The notes under the pieces: model-generated
Told to the model about the DNA's origin: nothing
Databases searched by the model: none
Seen by the model: the letters and a program-made list of their open reading frames with translations, nothing else
Program-made: the position numbers and the translations under genes
DNA from: Caballeronia sordidicola
GTDB lineage: Bacteria > Pseudomonadota > Gammaproteobacteria > Burkholderiales > Burkholderiaceae
DNA length: 64,000 nucleotides
Direction: 5' to 3'
Assembly: GCF_000729995.1 (NCBI RefSeq)
Contig: NZ_JNFG01000028.1
Coordinates: forward strand, 30,409 to 94,408
Shown: in pieces, positions 1 to 10,010 of the stretch
Layout of the letters: the number at the start of each line of letters is the position of its first letter
Position numbering within the stretch: position 1 is the first letter of the stretch

Positions 1-373
1 AAAGCGTGATGTACAGATCCGGCTGCTTGCCGTCACCTTCCTTCACGAGCGACAGCTTCGAGAGCGTGCCGCCGCGCGTATCGATCTGGCCGGAGTAGAC
101 GTCGGTCGAGAAATTCACGAGCTGATCTGCGGCGGTCGCGGGTGCGTTCGAACCAGGCGCGGCCGGTGCGCCGGGTTCACCCGGTGTGGCCGGCAAATCG
201 GCGGCTTGCGTGCCCGGCGTCGTGGTTCCCGGTGCAGCGCTGCCGACCGTCTTGGTCGGGACGGCGCTCGGGAAGAACATCGACGGGCGCCCATGGTCAC
301 GTTGCCAGTTGTCGTACAGCATGACAGCCGACATGAAAAAGATGACCCATAGGACGGTACGTTTGATATCCAT
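1..373 (-). CDS. yidC: Membrane protein insertase YidC, N-terminal part (runs off the window)
   Basis: YidC/Oxa1 inserts and folds inner-membrane proteins, alone or with SecYEG. Only the first 124 codons are present and the gene continues beyond base 1. It starts with MDIKRTVLWVIFFMSAVMLY, the typical YidC N-terminal membrane anchor, followed by a charged stretch (DNWQRDHGRP) and an Ala/Pro/Gly-rich linker leading to the periplasmic domain. It lies just downstream of yidD on the same strand in the usual rpmH-rnpA-yidD-yidC order. The catalytic five-helix core is outside the window, so the assignment rests on the N-terminus and gene order, which together are strong. Confidence 0.93.
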   Translation of the reverse strand, partial: MDIKRTVLWVIFFMSAVMLYDNWQRDHGRPSMFFPSAVPTKTVGSAAPGTTTPGTQAADLPATPGEPGAPAAPGSNAPATAADQLVNFSTDVYSGQIDTRGGTLSKLSLVKEGDGKQPDLYITL

Positions 374-381
374 GCGTTGTC

Positions 382-780
382 TCAGTGTCGATCGAAGAGC
401 GCGTTATTGGCGCCGTGGGGGTTTGAACTCACTGAATTTGCCGGATTCGATGAAACTGGATCTGGCAAATTCGATGCGCTCGGGGCAGAGTCGTCGACTG
501 GGTCGGCCGCTGACGCGCCATCCTGCTGAACGCAGCCGGCGGCGGACGGAGGCACGGGGACCAGATCGATGCCGCCAGCCGAAAACGGATGGCAGCGGCA
601 CAGACGTTTTGCTGCGAGGAATGAGCCACGCGCGGCGCCATGATACTGGATTGCTTCGCGCGCGTAGTCAGAACACGATGGGTAAAAGCGGCACCGGTTG
701 CCGAGCATGGGGCTCACCGCAACCTTGTAGAAGCGTAATAAGGCGATCAACGCCGTTTCTGCCATTCGTGCCGTCTGCAT
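382..780 (-). CDS. yidD: Membrane protein insertion efficiency factor YidD
   Basis: YidD is a small membrane-associated protein that helps YidC-dependent insertion. The 132-residue product carries the family core in residues 15-75: a hydrophobic start (ALIALLRFYKVAVSP), then CRFYPSCSDYA, the YHGA..G motif and RLCRCHPF..GG.D.VP. Family members are usually 70-90 residues; here the core is followed by about 55 low-complexity Ser/Asn/Pro/Ala residues that look like a dispensable tail. The start at MQTA is preferred; a second Met five codons in is possible. It sits between rnpA and yidC and ends 8 bp before the yidC start, so the genes are probably co-transcribed. Confidence 0.93.
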   Translation of the reverse strand: MQTARMAETALIALLRFYKVAVSPMLGNRCRFYPSCSDYAREAIQYHGAARGSFLAAKRLCRCHPFSAGGIDLVPVPPSAAGCVQQDGASAADPVDDSAPSASNLPDPVSSNPANSVSSNPHGANNALFDRH

Positions 781-831
781 AAAATTCGCGCTCAGGTCGA
801 CCGGACCAAGCCGGTGTGCGCCTGAAGCGGC

Positions 832-1362
832 TCATGAGCCCGCAGGCGCGGGTGGGTCGTTGACGATAGTCGATGATGCACCCTGTTCTCCCATTCGCCG
901 TGCCGCTTCGCGCACTGCACGGTCAATCAGGCCGTCGATCTCCTCGCGAAACAACGTGCGCAGCGGCGGCGATTTCGCGCTCGGCATGGCCTTGCGGTCA
1001 ATTTTCGCATGCAGCCGCAGCAGGATATCCCAGCCGCCAAGCTCCGCGCGCCGAAGCCGGAATGCCTCGCGCGCCAACCGCTTGATCAGGTTACGCGTCA
1101 CCGCGCGCGGCGCAAACTTCTTGCCGATAACCAGGCCCAGTCGCGCCTCGTTGCCTGTCGGCTTGCCATACAGGACAAAGTGCGGAGACCGCCGCCAGGG
1201 GCGCAAACGAAAAACGGATGAGTATTCATCCGTTTTCAGCAGCCTTGCGGCCTTGGGGAACGCGGCACGCGCTCGCAACTGACTGGTTTCCGGTCCGGAG
1301 CTTGTCGTGCTGCGCACCTGGCCGTCGCACGCGTCTGGGCGAGTGCCGGGGTGCGCCGTCAA
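832..1362 (-). CDS. rnpA: Ribonuclease P protein component
   Basis: RnpA is the protein subunit of RNase P, which matures the 5' end of tRNAs. The core starts at FPKAARLLKTDEYSSVF, continues with RRSPHFVLYG and includes the signature RNLIKRLAREAFRLRR. The long frame starts at a TTG at 1362, giving 176 residues, longer than the usual 115-150. In-frame GTG (1314) or TTG (1278) starts would give shorter proteins that begin nearer the conserved core, so the true start is unsettled. It begins 8 bp after the rpmH stop and is presumably translated from the rpmH transcript. The C-terminal tail (from about residue 155) is not conserved. Confidence 0.93.
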   Translation of the reverse strand: MTAHPGTRPDACDGQVRSTTSSGPETSQLRARAAFPKAARLLKTDEYSSVFRLRPWRRSPHFVLYGKPTGNEARLGLVIGKKFAPRAVTRNLIKRLAREAFRLRRAELGGWDILLRLHAKIDRKAMPSAKSPPLRTLFREEIDGLIDRAVREAARRMGEQGASSTIVNDPPAPAGS

Positions 1363-1370
1363 AAGCGACC

Positions 1371-1505
1371 TTATACAGCCAGGCGCTTGCGGCCCTTCGC
1401 GCGACGTGCGTTGATCACCTTGCGGCCGCCGGCCGTCTTCATACGGACGCGAAAGCCGTGGGTACGCTTGCGGCGGGTAACGGAAGGTTGGTAAGTGCGT
1501 TTCAT
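1371..1505 (-). CDS. rpmH: 50S ribosomal protein L34
   Basis: L34 is a small basic protein of the large ribosomal subunit. The 44-codon frame reads MKRTYQPSVTRRKRTHGF at the start and ends RRAKGRKRLAV, the canonical L34 sequence and length. It is the first gene of the leftward rpmH-rnpA-yidD-yidC operon and is preceded, about 105 bp upstream, by a good sigma-70-type promoter. It is divergent from dnaA, the conserved arrangement at many bacterial origins. Confidence 0.98.
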   Translation of the reverse strand: MKRTYQPSVTRRKRTHGFRVRMKTAGGRKVINARRAKGRKRLAV

Positions 1506-1609
1506 GTTGGTCTCACTTGGGTAAAAACGGACCGCCGGCCAGACGTAAGCGACGAAAAACGCGACGAACCGGCCGGTGGTACAGGAATTCGGGTTTTGCG
1601 GAACCCGCT

Positions 1610-1638
1610 ATTTAAACCGTTTTCCTATTGACCGTCAA
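1610..1638 (-). promoter_or_regulatory. Probable sigma-70 promoter of rpmH operon
   Basis: Reading the minus strand, TTGACG (1638-1633) is separated by 17 bp from TTAAAT (1615-1610), five of six matches to each consensus hexamer. This points leftward at rpmH and predicts a leader of about 100 nt. The -35 hexamer lies in a perfect 9-bp inverted repeat (CCTATTGAC/GTCAATAGG, 1624-1642), a possible operator overlapping the promoter. Assignment is from sequence only. Confidence 0.6.
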
Positions 1639-1715
1639 TAGGTTACGAGACATGGCGAGCGGTTTTCGAAGAAGTCCACAGGCCTGATGATCCGAAACGC
1701 GACATGGTCCGTCCC

Positions 1716-1724
1716 TGTGGATAA
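1716..1724 (-). promoter_or_regulatory. Consensus DnaA box; probable oriC region
   Basis: TGTGGATAA on the plus strand is the exact reverse complement of the DnaA box TTATCCACA. It lies in the rpmH-dnaA intergenic region (1506-1923), the usual site of oriC or of dnaA autoregulation in proteobacteria. A weaker copy (AAGTCCACA, two mismatches) ends at 1680. The interval also holds an AT-rich stretch around 1605-1645. Only one perfect box was seen, so this may be only part of the origin or mainly a dnaA autoregulatory site. Confidence 0.65.
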
Positions 1725-1923
1725 CTCGCGCCGCGGTTGCATTTGGCGTTAGAATCTCCGCTCAATCCGACGTAACCGCACGTTGTCCCGGTCCGCTGTA
1801 CCGCCTGCAAAAGCATGGTGGGCAAGGCTCTGGGGCACGCTTGCCCGCGCGCACCGGGCCTTGTCGCCGAGTGGCGGCGAGAGCGGCGGCAGGACTCGCG
1901 GTAAACCCTAACGACTGCATTCG

Positions 1924-3516
1924 ATGAACGATTTTTGGCAACACTGTTCCGCATTGCTGGAGCGCGAACTTACGCCACAGCAGTACGTCACATGGATCAA
2001 ACCGCTGGCCCTGGTCGACTTCGATGCCGATGCGAGCACGCTGCGCATCGCCGCGCCCAACCGGTTCAAGCTCGACTGGGTGAAAAGCCAGTTTTCCGGG
2101 CGCATTGCCGATATGGCCCGGGATTTCTGGCACGCACCCGTCGATATCCAGTTTGTTCTGGACCCCAAAGCCACAGCACGCAAGGCGATGGGCGCGCCCG
2201 CGCCTTCCGTTCCGTCAGCGCCCACTGGCGCGCCGCCGGGTTCGCCTTCCATGCAGCGACCGGCCGCGCAGCCCGCTGAAAGAAGCAACGGCGGCCACGC
2301 GAACGCGAGCGCCCACATCAACGCCCTCGCGGCGGAAGCCGCGCAGCACGCGCAATCGCTGCAACATAACGACCAGGGTGACAGCGGCGACCTCGACCTG
2401 CCGAGCCTCGACGCCAACGAAGCCGCCGCCGCGCGCCGGACATGGCGGCCGGGCGGCACGACATCGTCGAATGGGGAAAACGATTCGGCGTACGAGCGCT
2501 CGAAACTCAACCCCGTTCTCACCTTCGACAACTTCGTGACCGGTAAGGCGAATCAGCTCGCTCGCGCAGCCGCGATCCAGGTGGCGGACAACCCCGGCAT
2601 TTCGTACAACCCGCTGTTCCTCTACGGCGGCGTGGGTCTGGGCAAGACCCACCTGATTCACGCGATCGGCAACCAGTTGTTGCAGGACAAGGCTGGCGCG
2701 CGCATCCGCTACATCCATGCGGAGCAATACGTGTCGGACGTGGTGAAGGCCTACCAGCGCAAGGCTTTCGACGATTTCAAGCGTTATTACCATTCGCTCG
2801 ACCTGCTGCTGATCGACGATATTCAATTCTTCTCGGGCAAATCGCGAACGCAGGAAGAGTTTTTCTACGCGTTCGAGGCCCTGGTGGCGAACAAGGCGCA
2901 GGTGATCATCACGAGCGATACGTATCCGAAGGAAATTTCGGGTATCGATGACCGGCTGATTTCGCGCTTCGACTCCGGCCTGACGGTCGCGATCGAACCG
3001 CCCGAGCTTGAAATGCGGGTGGCCATCCTGATGCGCAAGGCGCAGTCGGAAGGCGTGAGTTTGTCGGAGGATGTGGCATTTTTTGTCGCGAAGCATTTGC
3101 GTTCGAACGTGCGTGAACTCGAAGGTGCGTTGCGCAAGATCCTCGCGTTCTCACGATTTCACGGTCGCGAGATTTCGATCGAGTTGACCAAGGAAGCGCT
3201 GAAAGACCTGCTGACGGTGCAGAACCGGCAGATATCGGTGGAAAACATCCAGAAGACGGCGGCGGATTTCTACAACATCAAGGTCGCCGATATGTATTCC
3301 AAGAAGCGGCCGGCGAACATCGCGCGGCCGCGTCAGATCGCGATGTACCTGGCGAAGGAACTTACGCAGAAGAGCCTGCCCGAAATCGGCGAATTGTTCG
3401 GCGGGCGCGACCACACCACGGTGCTGCACGCCGTGCGGAAAATTTCGGCGGAACGAGGCACGGACGCTCAGTTGAACCACGAACTGCACGTGCTCGAGCA
3501 AACGCTGAAAGGTTGA
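1924..3516 (+). CDS. dnaA: Chromosomal replication initiator DnaA
   Basis: DnaA binds DnaA boxes at oriC, oligomerises with ATP, melts the origin and loads DnaB. The 530-residue protein has domain I at 1-80 (MNDFWQHCSALLERELTPQQ), a long low-complexity domain II linker (about 81-190, rich in Ala/Pro/Gly/Asn), the AAA+ domain with Walker A GGVGLGKT at 235-242 and a DLLLIDDIQFF Walker B, and a C-terminal DNA-binding domain with signature GGRDHTT at 493-499. The length and extended linker are typical of beta-proteobacteria. It is followed by dnaN 491 bp downstream, with no terminator between. The DnaA box upstream suggests autoregulation. Confidence 0.98.
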   Translation: MNDFWQHCSALLERELTPQQYVTWIKPLALVDFDADASTLRIAAPNRFKLDWVKSQFSGRIADMARDFWHAPVDIQFVLDPKATARKAMGAPAPSVPSAPTGAPPGSPSMQRPAAQPAERSNGGHANASAHINALAAEAAQHAQSLQHNDQGDSGDLDLPSLDANEAAAARRTWRPGGTTSSNGENDSAYERSKLNPVLTFDNFVTGKANQLARAAAIQVADNPGISYNPLFLYGGVGLGKTHLIHAIGNQLLQDKAGARIRYIHAEQYVSDVVKAYQRKAFDDFKRYYHSLDLLLIDDIQFFSGKSRTQEEFFYAFEALVANKAQVIITSDTYPKEISGIDDRLISRFDSGLTVAIEPPELEMRVAILMRKAQSEGVSLSEDVAFFVAKHLRSNVRELEGALRKILAFSRFHGREISIELTKEALKDLLTVQNRQISVENIQKTAADFYNIKVADMYSKKRPANIARPRQIAMYLAKELTQKSLPEIGELFGGRDHTTVLHAVRKISAERGTDAQLNHELHVLEQTLKG

Positions 3517-4007
3517 GCGTTTTGCGCGGCGACGGGACGCGCGGCGCGCAATGCAAAAGACGCTCGAACTGCAGGAAAACGGCGGCTGAACGTAGCCGCC
3601 GACGACGAACAGCCCCAAACCAGCGCCGAATCAGCAACTAGCCATGCAAGCGGCGAAATACGCGCCGAACGCCCGCTGACGATCGTGCGCACGGCGGTTT
3701 GTCGCCTGCGCCCAAAAGCGCCACAAAAAGCGCCAAATAATGGGCCTGTTTATTGACGAAATTGCCCCCATTTTCAGGGGGCGGTCAGGTTTTGAGGCAC
3801 AATACGGGTTTGACCGTCCAGCGGCCCTGGGCGGCGTTTTGGCGCAAGCCTGGCACGTGCGGGTGGCAATCGCCGCAAGCGCGTGACACGAGACCGTCCG
3901 AAGGTCATCCATGCGGTGGCAAACGCTTCTCAAAAAGCGGTGGCAAAAGCGGGGACTGCAGCGGTGACACAAGCGGCGGACGGCCGTCACATCAACGAAG
4001 GAACTCT
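3517..4007. other. dnaA-dnaN intergenic region with leader repeats
   Basis: No gene is seen in these 491 bp. They hold a small GC hairpin (GCCCCC/GGGGGC, 3764-3769 and 3777-3782) and, next to dnaN, three imperfect tandem 24-bp units (see 3913-3984). The dnaN reading frame stays open upstream from about 3753, but this stretch has poor protein character and a TTG start, so it is read as leader. Confidence 0.6.
3913..3984 (+). repeat. Three imperfect 24-bp direct repeats in the dnaN leader
   Basis: Units start at 3913, 3937 and 3961. The first two share GCGGTGGCAAA exactly and the third reads GCGGTGACACA; the strict 24-bp period is visible directly. They end 23 bp before the dnaN ATG. A regulatory role is inference; they could also be simple slippage products. 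Confidence 0.7.
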
Positions 4008-5111
4008 ATGCAACTGGTCAAGACCGAACGAGATAATCTCCTAAGGCCGCTGCAAACCGTGAGCGGAATCGTCGAACGCCGTCATACGTTGCCGATTCTC
4101 GCCAATTTGCTGATCACCAAGACTGGCGCCGACGTGTCGTTCCTCTCGACCGATCTCGAACTTCAGATCACCACGCGTGCTGACTTCGGCACGGGCAGCG
4201 ATCAGGTTGCCACCACGGTTGCCGCTCGTAAGCTGCTCGATATCCTGCGCGCCATGCCGCCGGGTGAAGTGTCGCTCGATCTCACCGACAAGAAGCTGAC
4301 GGTACGCTCCGGCAAAAGCCGCTTCGCGCTCCAGACGCTTGCTGCCGATGAGTTCCCGACCGTCAACCAGGCAACAGAGTTCGGCGCGAGCCTGTCGGTT
4401 CCGCAAAAGACCTTTCGGCAATTGCTCGGCATGGTCCACTTCGCCATGGCGCAGCAGGACATCCGCTATTACCTGAACGGCATGCTGCTGGTGGTGGACG
4501 GCGACCAGTTGATGGCAGTTGCAACGGATGGCCACCGGCTCGCGTTTTCATCGATGAAAATCGAGGGATCGTTCGCGCGCCAGGAAGTGATCATCCCGCG
4601 CAAGACCATCCTTGAGTTGCAGCGCTTGCTTGAAGACATCGACGACTTGCTGGTCATCGACATTGCCGCGAGCCAGGTCAAGTTCACGTTCGGCCAGGTC
4701 GAACTCGTGTCGAAGCTCGTGGAAGGCAAGTTCCCCGACTTCCAGCGCGTGATCCCGAAGTCGCACAAGAACACGTTCCTGATCGGCCGCGAAGAATTGC
4801 AGCGTTCGCTGCAGCGTGCCGCCATTTTGACGTCGGACAAGTTCAAGGGCGTGCGCTGCCTGATCGAGCCGGGCCAGTTGAAGATCATGTCGACCAACGC
4901 CGACCAGGAAGAAGCGCAGGAAGAGCTGGAAATCGCGTATCAGGGCGACAGCGTTGACATCGGTTTCAACGTCACGTATCTGCTCGACGTGCTCGCGAAC
5001 CTGAAGATCGACATGCTGCAAGTGAGCCTCGGCGACGCTAGCTCAAGCGCCCTGATCACGATTCCCGAGAACGACGAATTCAAATATGTGGTGATGCCAA
5101 TGCGCATCTGA
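4008..5111 (+). CDS. dnaN: DNA polymerase III beta subunit (sliding clamp)
   Basis: DnaN forms the dimeric ring that tethers DNA polymerase III and repair polymerases to DNA. The 367-residue product begins MQLVKTERDNLLRPLQTVSG and has the beta-clamp hallmarks RRHTLPILANLL, DIRYYLNGMLL, ATDGHRLA and the C-terminal VMPMRI, the end that forms part of the hydrophobic protein-binding pocket. Start at 4008 is chosen because of the conserved N-terminus and the GAAGGAA ribosome-binding site 5-11 bp upstream, although the frame is open further upstream. It lies between dnaA and gyrB as usual and is followed by a terminator. Confidence 0.98.
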   Translation: MQLVKTERDNLLRPLQTVSGIVERRHTLPILANLLITKTGADVSFLSTDLELQITTRADFGTGSDQVATTVAARKLLDILRAMPPGEVSLDLTDKKLTVRSGKSRFALQTLAADEFPTVNQATEFGASLSVPQKTFRQLLGMVHFAMAQQDIRYYLNGMLLVVDGDQLMAVATDGHRLAFSSMKIEGSFARQEVIIPRKTILELQRLLEDIDDLLVIDIAASQVKFTFGQVELVSKLVEGKFPDFQRVIPKSHKNTFLIGREELQRSLQRAAILTSDKFKGVRCLIEPGQLKIMSTNADQEEAQEELEIAYQGDSVDIGFNVTYLLDVLANLKIDMLQVSLGDASSSALITIPENDEFKYVVMPMRI

Positions 5112-5133
5112 CGCGGCCAAAACTAAAAACTTT

Positions 5134-5165
5134 CCAAGGGGCGCATTGCCCCTTTGGCATTTTTA
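5134..5165 (+). terminator. Rho-independent terminator after dnaN
   Basis: CCAAGGGGC (5134-5142) pairs with GCCCCTTTGG (5148-5157) with a single bulged T, followed by CATTTTT. It lies 23 bp after the dnaN stop, so dnaN and gyrB are probably separate transcripts. Confidence 0.8.
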
Positions 5166-5212
5166 AGGCGTTTCGAAAAGTCTCATGCAGCGACCGCGCA
5201 GCAATCCCCGCA

Positions 5213-5256
5213 GTGACCGCGTAGTGACCCAGTAGCGATCCAGTAGTGACGCAGAA
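5213..5256 (+). repeat. Four imperfect 11-bp tandem repeats in the gyrB leader
   Basis: The units GTGACCGCGTA, GTGACCCAGTA, GCGATCCAGTA and GTGACGCAGAA follow one another without gaps and end 14 bp before the gyrB ATG. An 11-bp period is close to one helical turn. A role in gyrB control (for example supercoiling response) is only inference. Confidence 0.7.
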
Positions 5257-5270
5257 CCGGAAAAAAACCC

Positions 5271-7742
<2,472 letters not shown>

Positions 7743-7861
7743 GGTTGTGTGTAGCGGGAACCATAACCTGAGATTTTGGGACTCATCCACTGAGAAATTT
7801 ATTGATGGATACGCTCCGATAGCTCAGTTTGGTGGTACCTAGCTAAAGTCACAGCCGCGAG

Positions 7862-7896
7862 AACGACGGCCACCTCATCGAGGCGGCCGTCGTTTT
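7862..7896. terminator. Hairpin terminator downstream of gyrB
   Basis: AACGACGGCC (7862-7871) and GGCCGTCGTT (7885-7894) form a perfect 10-bp stem with a 13-nt loop; GAGA/TTCTC extends it imperfectly. The plus strand gives a short T-run at its 3' side and the minus strand has TCTCG, so it is best read as the gyrB terminator, possibly acting in both directions. Confidence 0.7.
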
Positions 7897-7926
7897 CTCA
7901 GTCTGGGCAACAATCAGAGGGGCTTA

Positions 7927-8259
7927 TCAGCCCGACTTCTGCTGTCTTCGCTGGTCTGCGGGTCTCGCTTGCGCTTCAGTCCAGTGTACTGAAAGCGATT
8001 TTGCCAGAGACAGCATCGCCCAGCTCACGCACAGCGACTTCTTGGTCGCCAGAGCATCGTAGTAAAGTGGCCCGGTTTGCTTCTTTAGCGAATGCTCGTC
8101 GTGTCGGGAGATGCGCGGCGCTCCTAGCCTCCGAAAGACTTCAACGCGGCGATGACCGTTGATACGCTCCTATCCGACGTCGGCAAAAGCGTCGAATCCG
8201 GCGAAGTCAGTGACGGTGGAGTGAGTGGGCGGCTGGGGCGAGTGTGTGTGTGCTGACAT
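7927..8259 (-). pseudogene. Degenerate reading frame with one in-frame stop
   Basis: On the minus strand a frame starts MSAHTHSPQPPTHSTVTDF at 8259 and runs 110 codons to a TGA at 7927, interrupted only by a TAG at codon 30 (8172-8170). The second part contains ERINGHRRVEVFRRLGAP and a Lys-rich middle. It ends 31 bp before the hairpin at 7862-7896. I do not recognise a function. It may be a decayed small gene or a conserved non-coding element that happens to be open. Confidence 0.35.
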
Positions 8260-8433
8260 GGATTAGTTCTTTTAAGCTCCCACGAAAAGTTTCGTTTAAG
8301 GGGTCATCGATAGCCGAAAAGCCTTACCCGACATGGCGTAAGCGGAACTAATCGGCAAAGGGCGCTGGAGGCAATTTCAGCGTCCTTTGTTTGCAACGGG
8401 CCCTCCAATTTTGCTTCAAGGCGCCGTCGGTGC

Positions 8434-8839
8434 TTAGAGCCCGGGGTGACCGTCCAATTTTTCGGGCACGGACTTGTGCTCCGTTTGGAGTGTTCGTCGA
8501 GAATCAGCCACTCCCCCCGTCGCAAACTCCTCTCGCCACTCCCTTGTCAGCAATTCCGCCGTCTCCCGCATCGCCGCTGCGATTGCTCCCATGTCGCGTT
8601 CGGCATCGCTCCGAGTTGGCGTTGTTCCGGCCGCGTCTGCTGTCTTGCCGGCAATGTTTCCAGTAGGTCTGCGCGCAAGCCACTCGGTCGCTCGCACGGC
8701 GCAGGTGGACGAAGCTCGCGTTGGGTAATGCGAGGTCGAGCGCTGCAATGCGTATGTCACTTTCTGCGTCTCCGAGGATGTAGCCTAGCATCTCGAGAAA
8801 GTTGTGGGACGTGTCGCGGCTTGACTGTAACTCTCGAAG
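8434..8839 (-). pseudogene. Frameshifted gene fragment, function unknown
   Basis: Minus-strand translation gives a protein-like stretch (SHNFLEMLGYILGDAESDI, then RIAALDLALPNASFVHLRRA) that then continues in another frame with ATEWLARRPTGNIAGKTADA and AIAAAMRETAELLTREWREE to a stop at 8434. A shift near 8690-8700 would join the two. No start codon with a ribosome-binding site is seen. It is read as the remnant of an unknown gene; the join is inference. Confidence 0.3.
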
Positions 8840-9083
8840 TCAAGGCCGCCGCGTTTGTCATCAACATCGTGCGTTTCGAAGCGTGACGCTGACGCTGGGG
8901 CGTTGCGCCCATCAAACTCTGCAAACAAACCTCTTAGCGCCGCACACGGCAAATCTGCACTAGGTTATTGTCAGAAACTTGAAGATTATGCGAGGCCGTG
9001 CTGACGTCAGTTTGAACGTCGGTCAGCAAGACATCGGGTAACCCGAAGAAGCGCAGCCGTTCGGCGCAGACGGCTAGCCGCAC

Positions 9084-10010
9084 TCAAATTTTTCTCGGAC
9101 GCCCCCCGACGCCGTAGGTCATTTCGATGGCCCTATCCAATCCGAATAACTTTGCGACGTACCTTTTGTCAGAATCGTCACTAGGCTCCGCCTGTTCACG
9201 CCTCCGCATCCAATGCTCCAGTTCTCCTGGTACGTGAAAACGAAGGAGTTCTGCGCTCCCTCTGCTGGCGACGGCCAAGATTAAGTCGAGGTACATGAAT
9301 TCAGCGTGATTGTTCGTATTCCCAAGTATCACAATTTGAGTAGCAGTCGAAAACCGGTCTTCCACCGCACGTTTGAACCACCTCATCTTGTTCACAGGGG
9401 AGACCTGCTCAACCCACTGGACCATGGCTGACAAGCTCCACACGTTCACTTTGGCGAACCGCTTCGATAAGTGATGGAGCCGAGCCATCTCGGCCGACGT
9501 AGCGTCAAAGGCGACAACAATCTCGGTGAGAGAGGGTTGCCGGTTTGATTCCGGCATGCCCATCAGCGCTTCGCGCGCTCGCCGTCCACTTTCAGCGATT
9601 AAATCATCAAGAATGTTGTTGGAGCCTTCGGCAAGCCGCTGTCCTTGGAAAAACTGTAAGTAAAAGTCTGCCGCCTCCGCAAGCACATGTGGATATTTTG
9701 ACAGCCCTCCCTTATTCTTCAAAAGGTGTTTCGCCATGTTGACTTCCCCGCCGAAAAAAGCTGAATTCGGCGAAAAGGCGAATCCAAAGATTGGAGCTGA
9801 ACCGATTCGCGCATCGGCATCCGAATTGGCTTCGAGAAAATAGTCATTTCCCGTTACTTCAGAGAAAGCCTTAACCTTTCCGTCTTTAACCACCTGAACC
9901 CACATCGACGGCAACGCTCCGCGACGGAAGGCTGGTACAACGAATGCAGGAAACGTGGGAACCGTGGGGTAGAAGCCACGTACCCGAGCACTTGAGTCGA
10001 GCATCATCAC
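9084..10010 (-). CDS. Unrecognised protein, second gene of a two-gene operon
   Basis: I do not recognise this 308-residue protein. It overlaps the stop of the upstream gene by 4 bp (GTGA), so the two are translationally coupled; the start is a GTG immediately followed by two ATG codons, any of which may be used. No signal peptide or membrane segment is evident. Visible features are a hydrophobic N-terminal strand region, an acidic QAEPSDDSDK stretch near the C-terminus and a basic end (GGRPRKI). FSTATQIVILGNTNNHAEF around residue 225-245 looks like the core strand of an alpha/beta domain. Its place beside Druantia and restriction remnants suggests a defence or mobile-element role, which is inference. 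Confidence 0.75.
   Translation of the reverse strand: MMMLDSSARVRGFYPTVPTFPAFVVPAFRRGALPSMWVQVVKDGKVKAFSEVTGNDYFLEANSDADARIGSAPIFGFAFSPNSAFFGGEVNMAKHLLKNKGGLSKYPHVLAEAADFYLQFFQGQRLAEGSNNILDDLIAESGRRAREALMGMPESNRQPSLTEIVVAFDATSAEMARLHHLSKRFAKVNVWSLSAMVQWVEQVSPVNKMRWFKRAVEDRFSTATQIVILGNTNNHAEFMYLDLILAVASRGSAELLRFHVPGELEHWMRRREQAEPSDDSDKRYVAKLFGLDRAIEMTYGVGGRPRKI

Larger units (their letters stand above)
1506..1923. other. rpmH-dnaA intergenic region
   Basis: This 418-bp divergent region contains the rpmH promoter, the perfect inverted repeat at 1624-1642, a short hairpin CGGGTT/AACCCG at 1590-1607 near the predicted rpmH transcription start, the DnaA box at 1716-1724, and a TAGAAT hexamer (1750-1755) that could be a -10 element for dnaA but has no matching -35. 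No gene is seen. It is the best oriC candidate in the window by position and content. Confidence 0.6.
7743..9083. other. Gene-poor junction after gyrB
   Basis: This 1.3-kb stretch marks the transition from core to accessory DNA. It holds a terminator (7862-7896), two degenerate minus-strand reading frames (7927-8259 and 8434-8839) and otherwise no convincing gene. A 14-bp match to the 5' end of tRNA-Asn (7815-7828) is present but no tRNA fold follows. About 8900-9083 contains nothing recognised. Confidence 0.6.

Noticed and set aside
2215..3096. Long open frame antisense to dnaA (and similar ones antisense to gyrB, dnaN and the TPR genes)
   Set aside because: These follow from high GC codon bias in the real genes; compositions are Arg/His-rich and show no domain.
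3753..4007. In-frame upstream extension of dnaN
   Set aside because: Starts at a TTG, has poor protein character and contains tandem repeats; the conserved clamp N-terminus and a ribosome-binding site mark the ATG at 4008.
7815..7828. Fourteen bases matching the 5' end of tRNA-Asn
   Set aside because: No D-, anticodon- or T-arm follows, so this is not a tRNA; it could be an attachment-site scar but no matching 3' copy was found.
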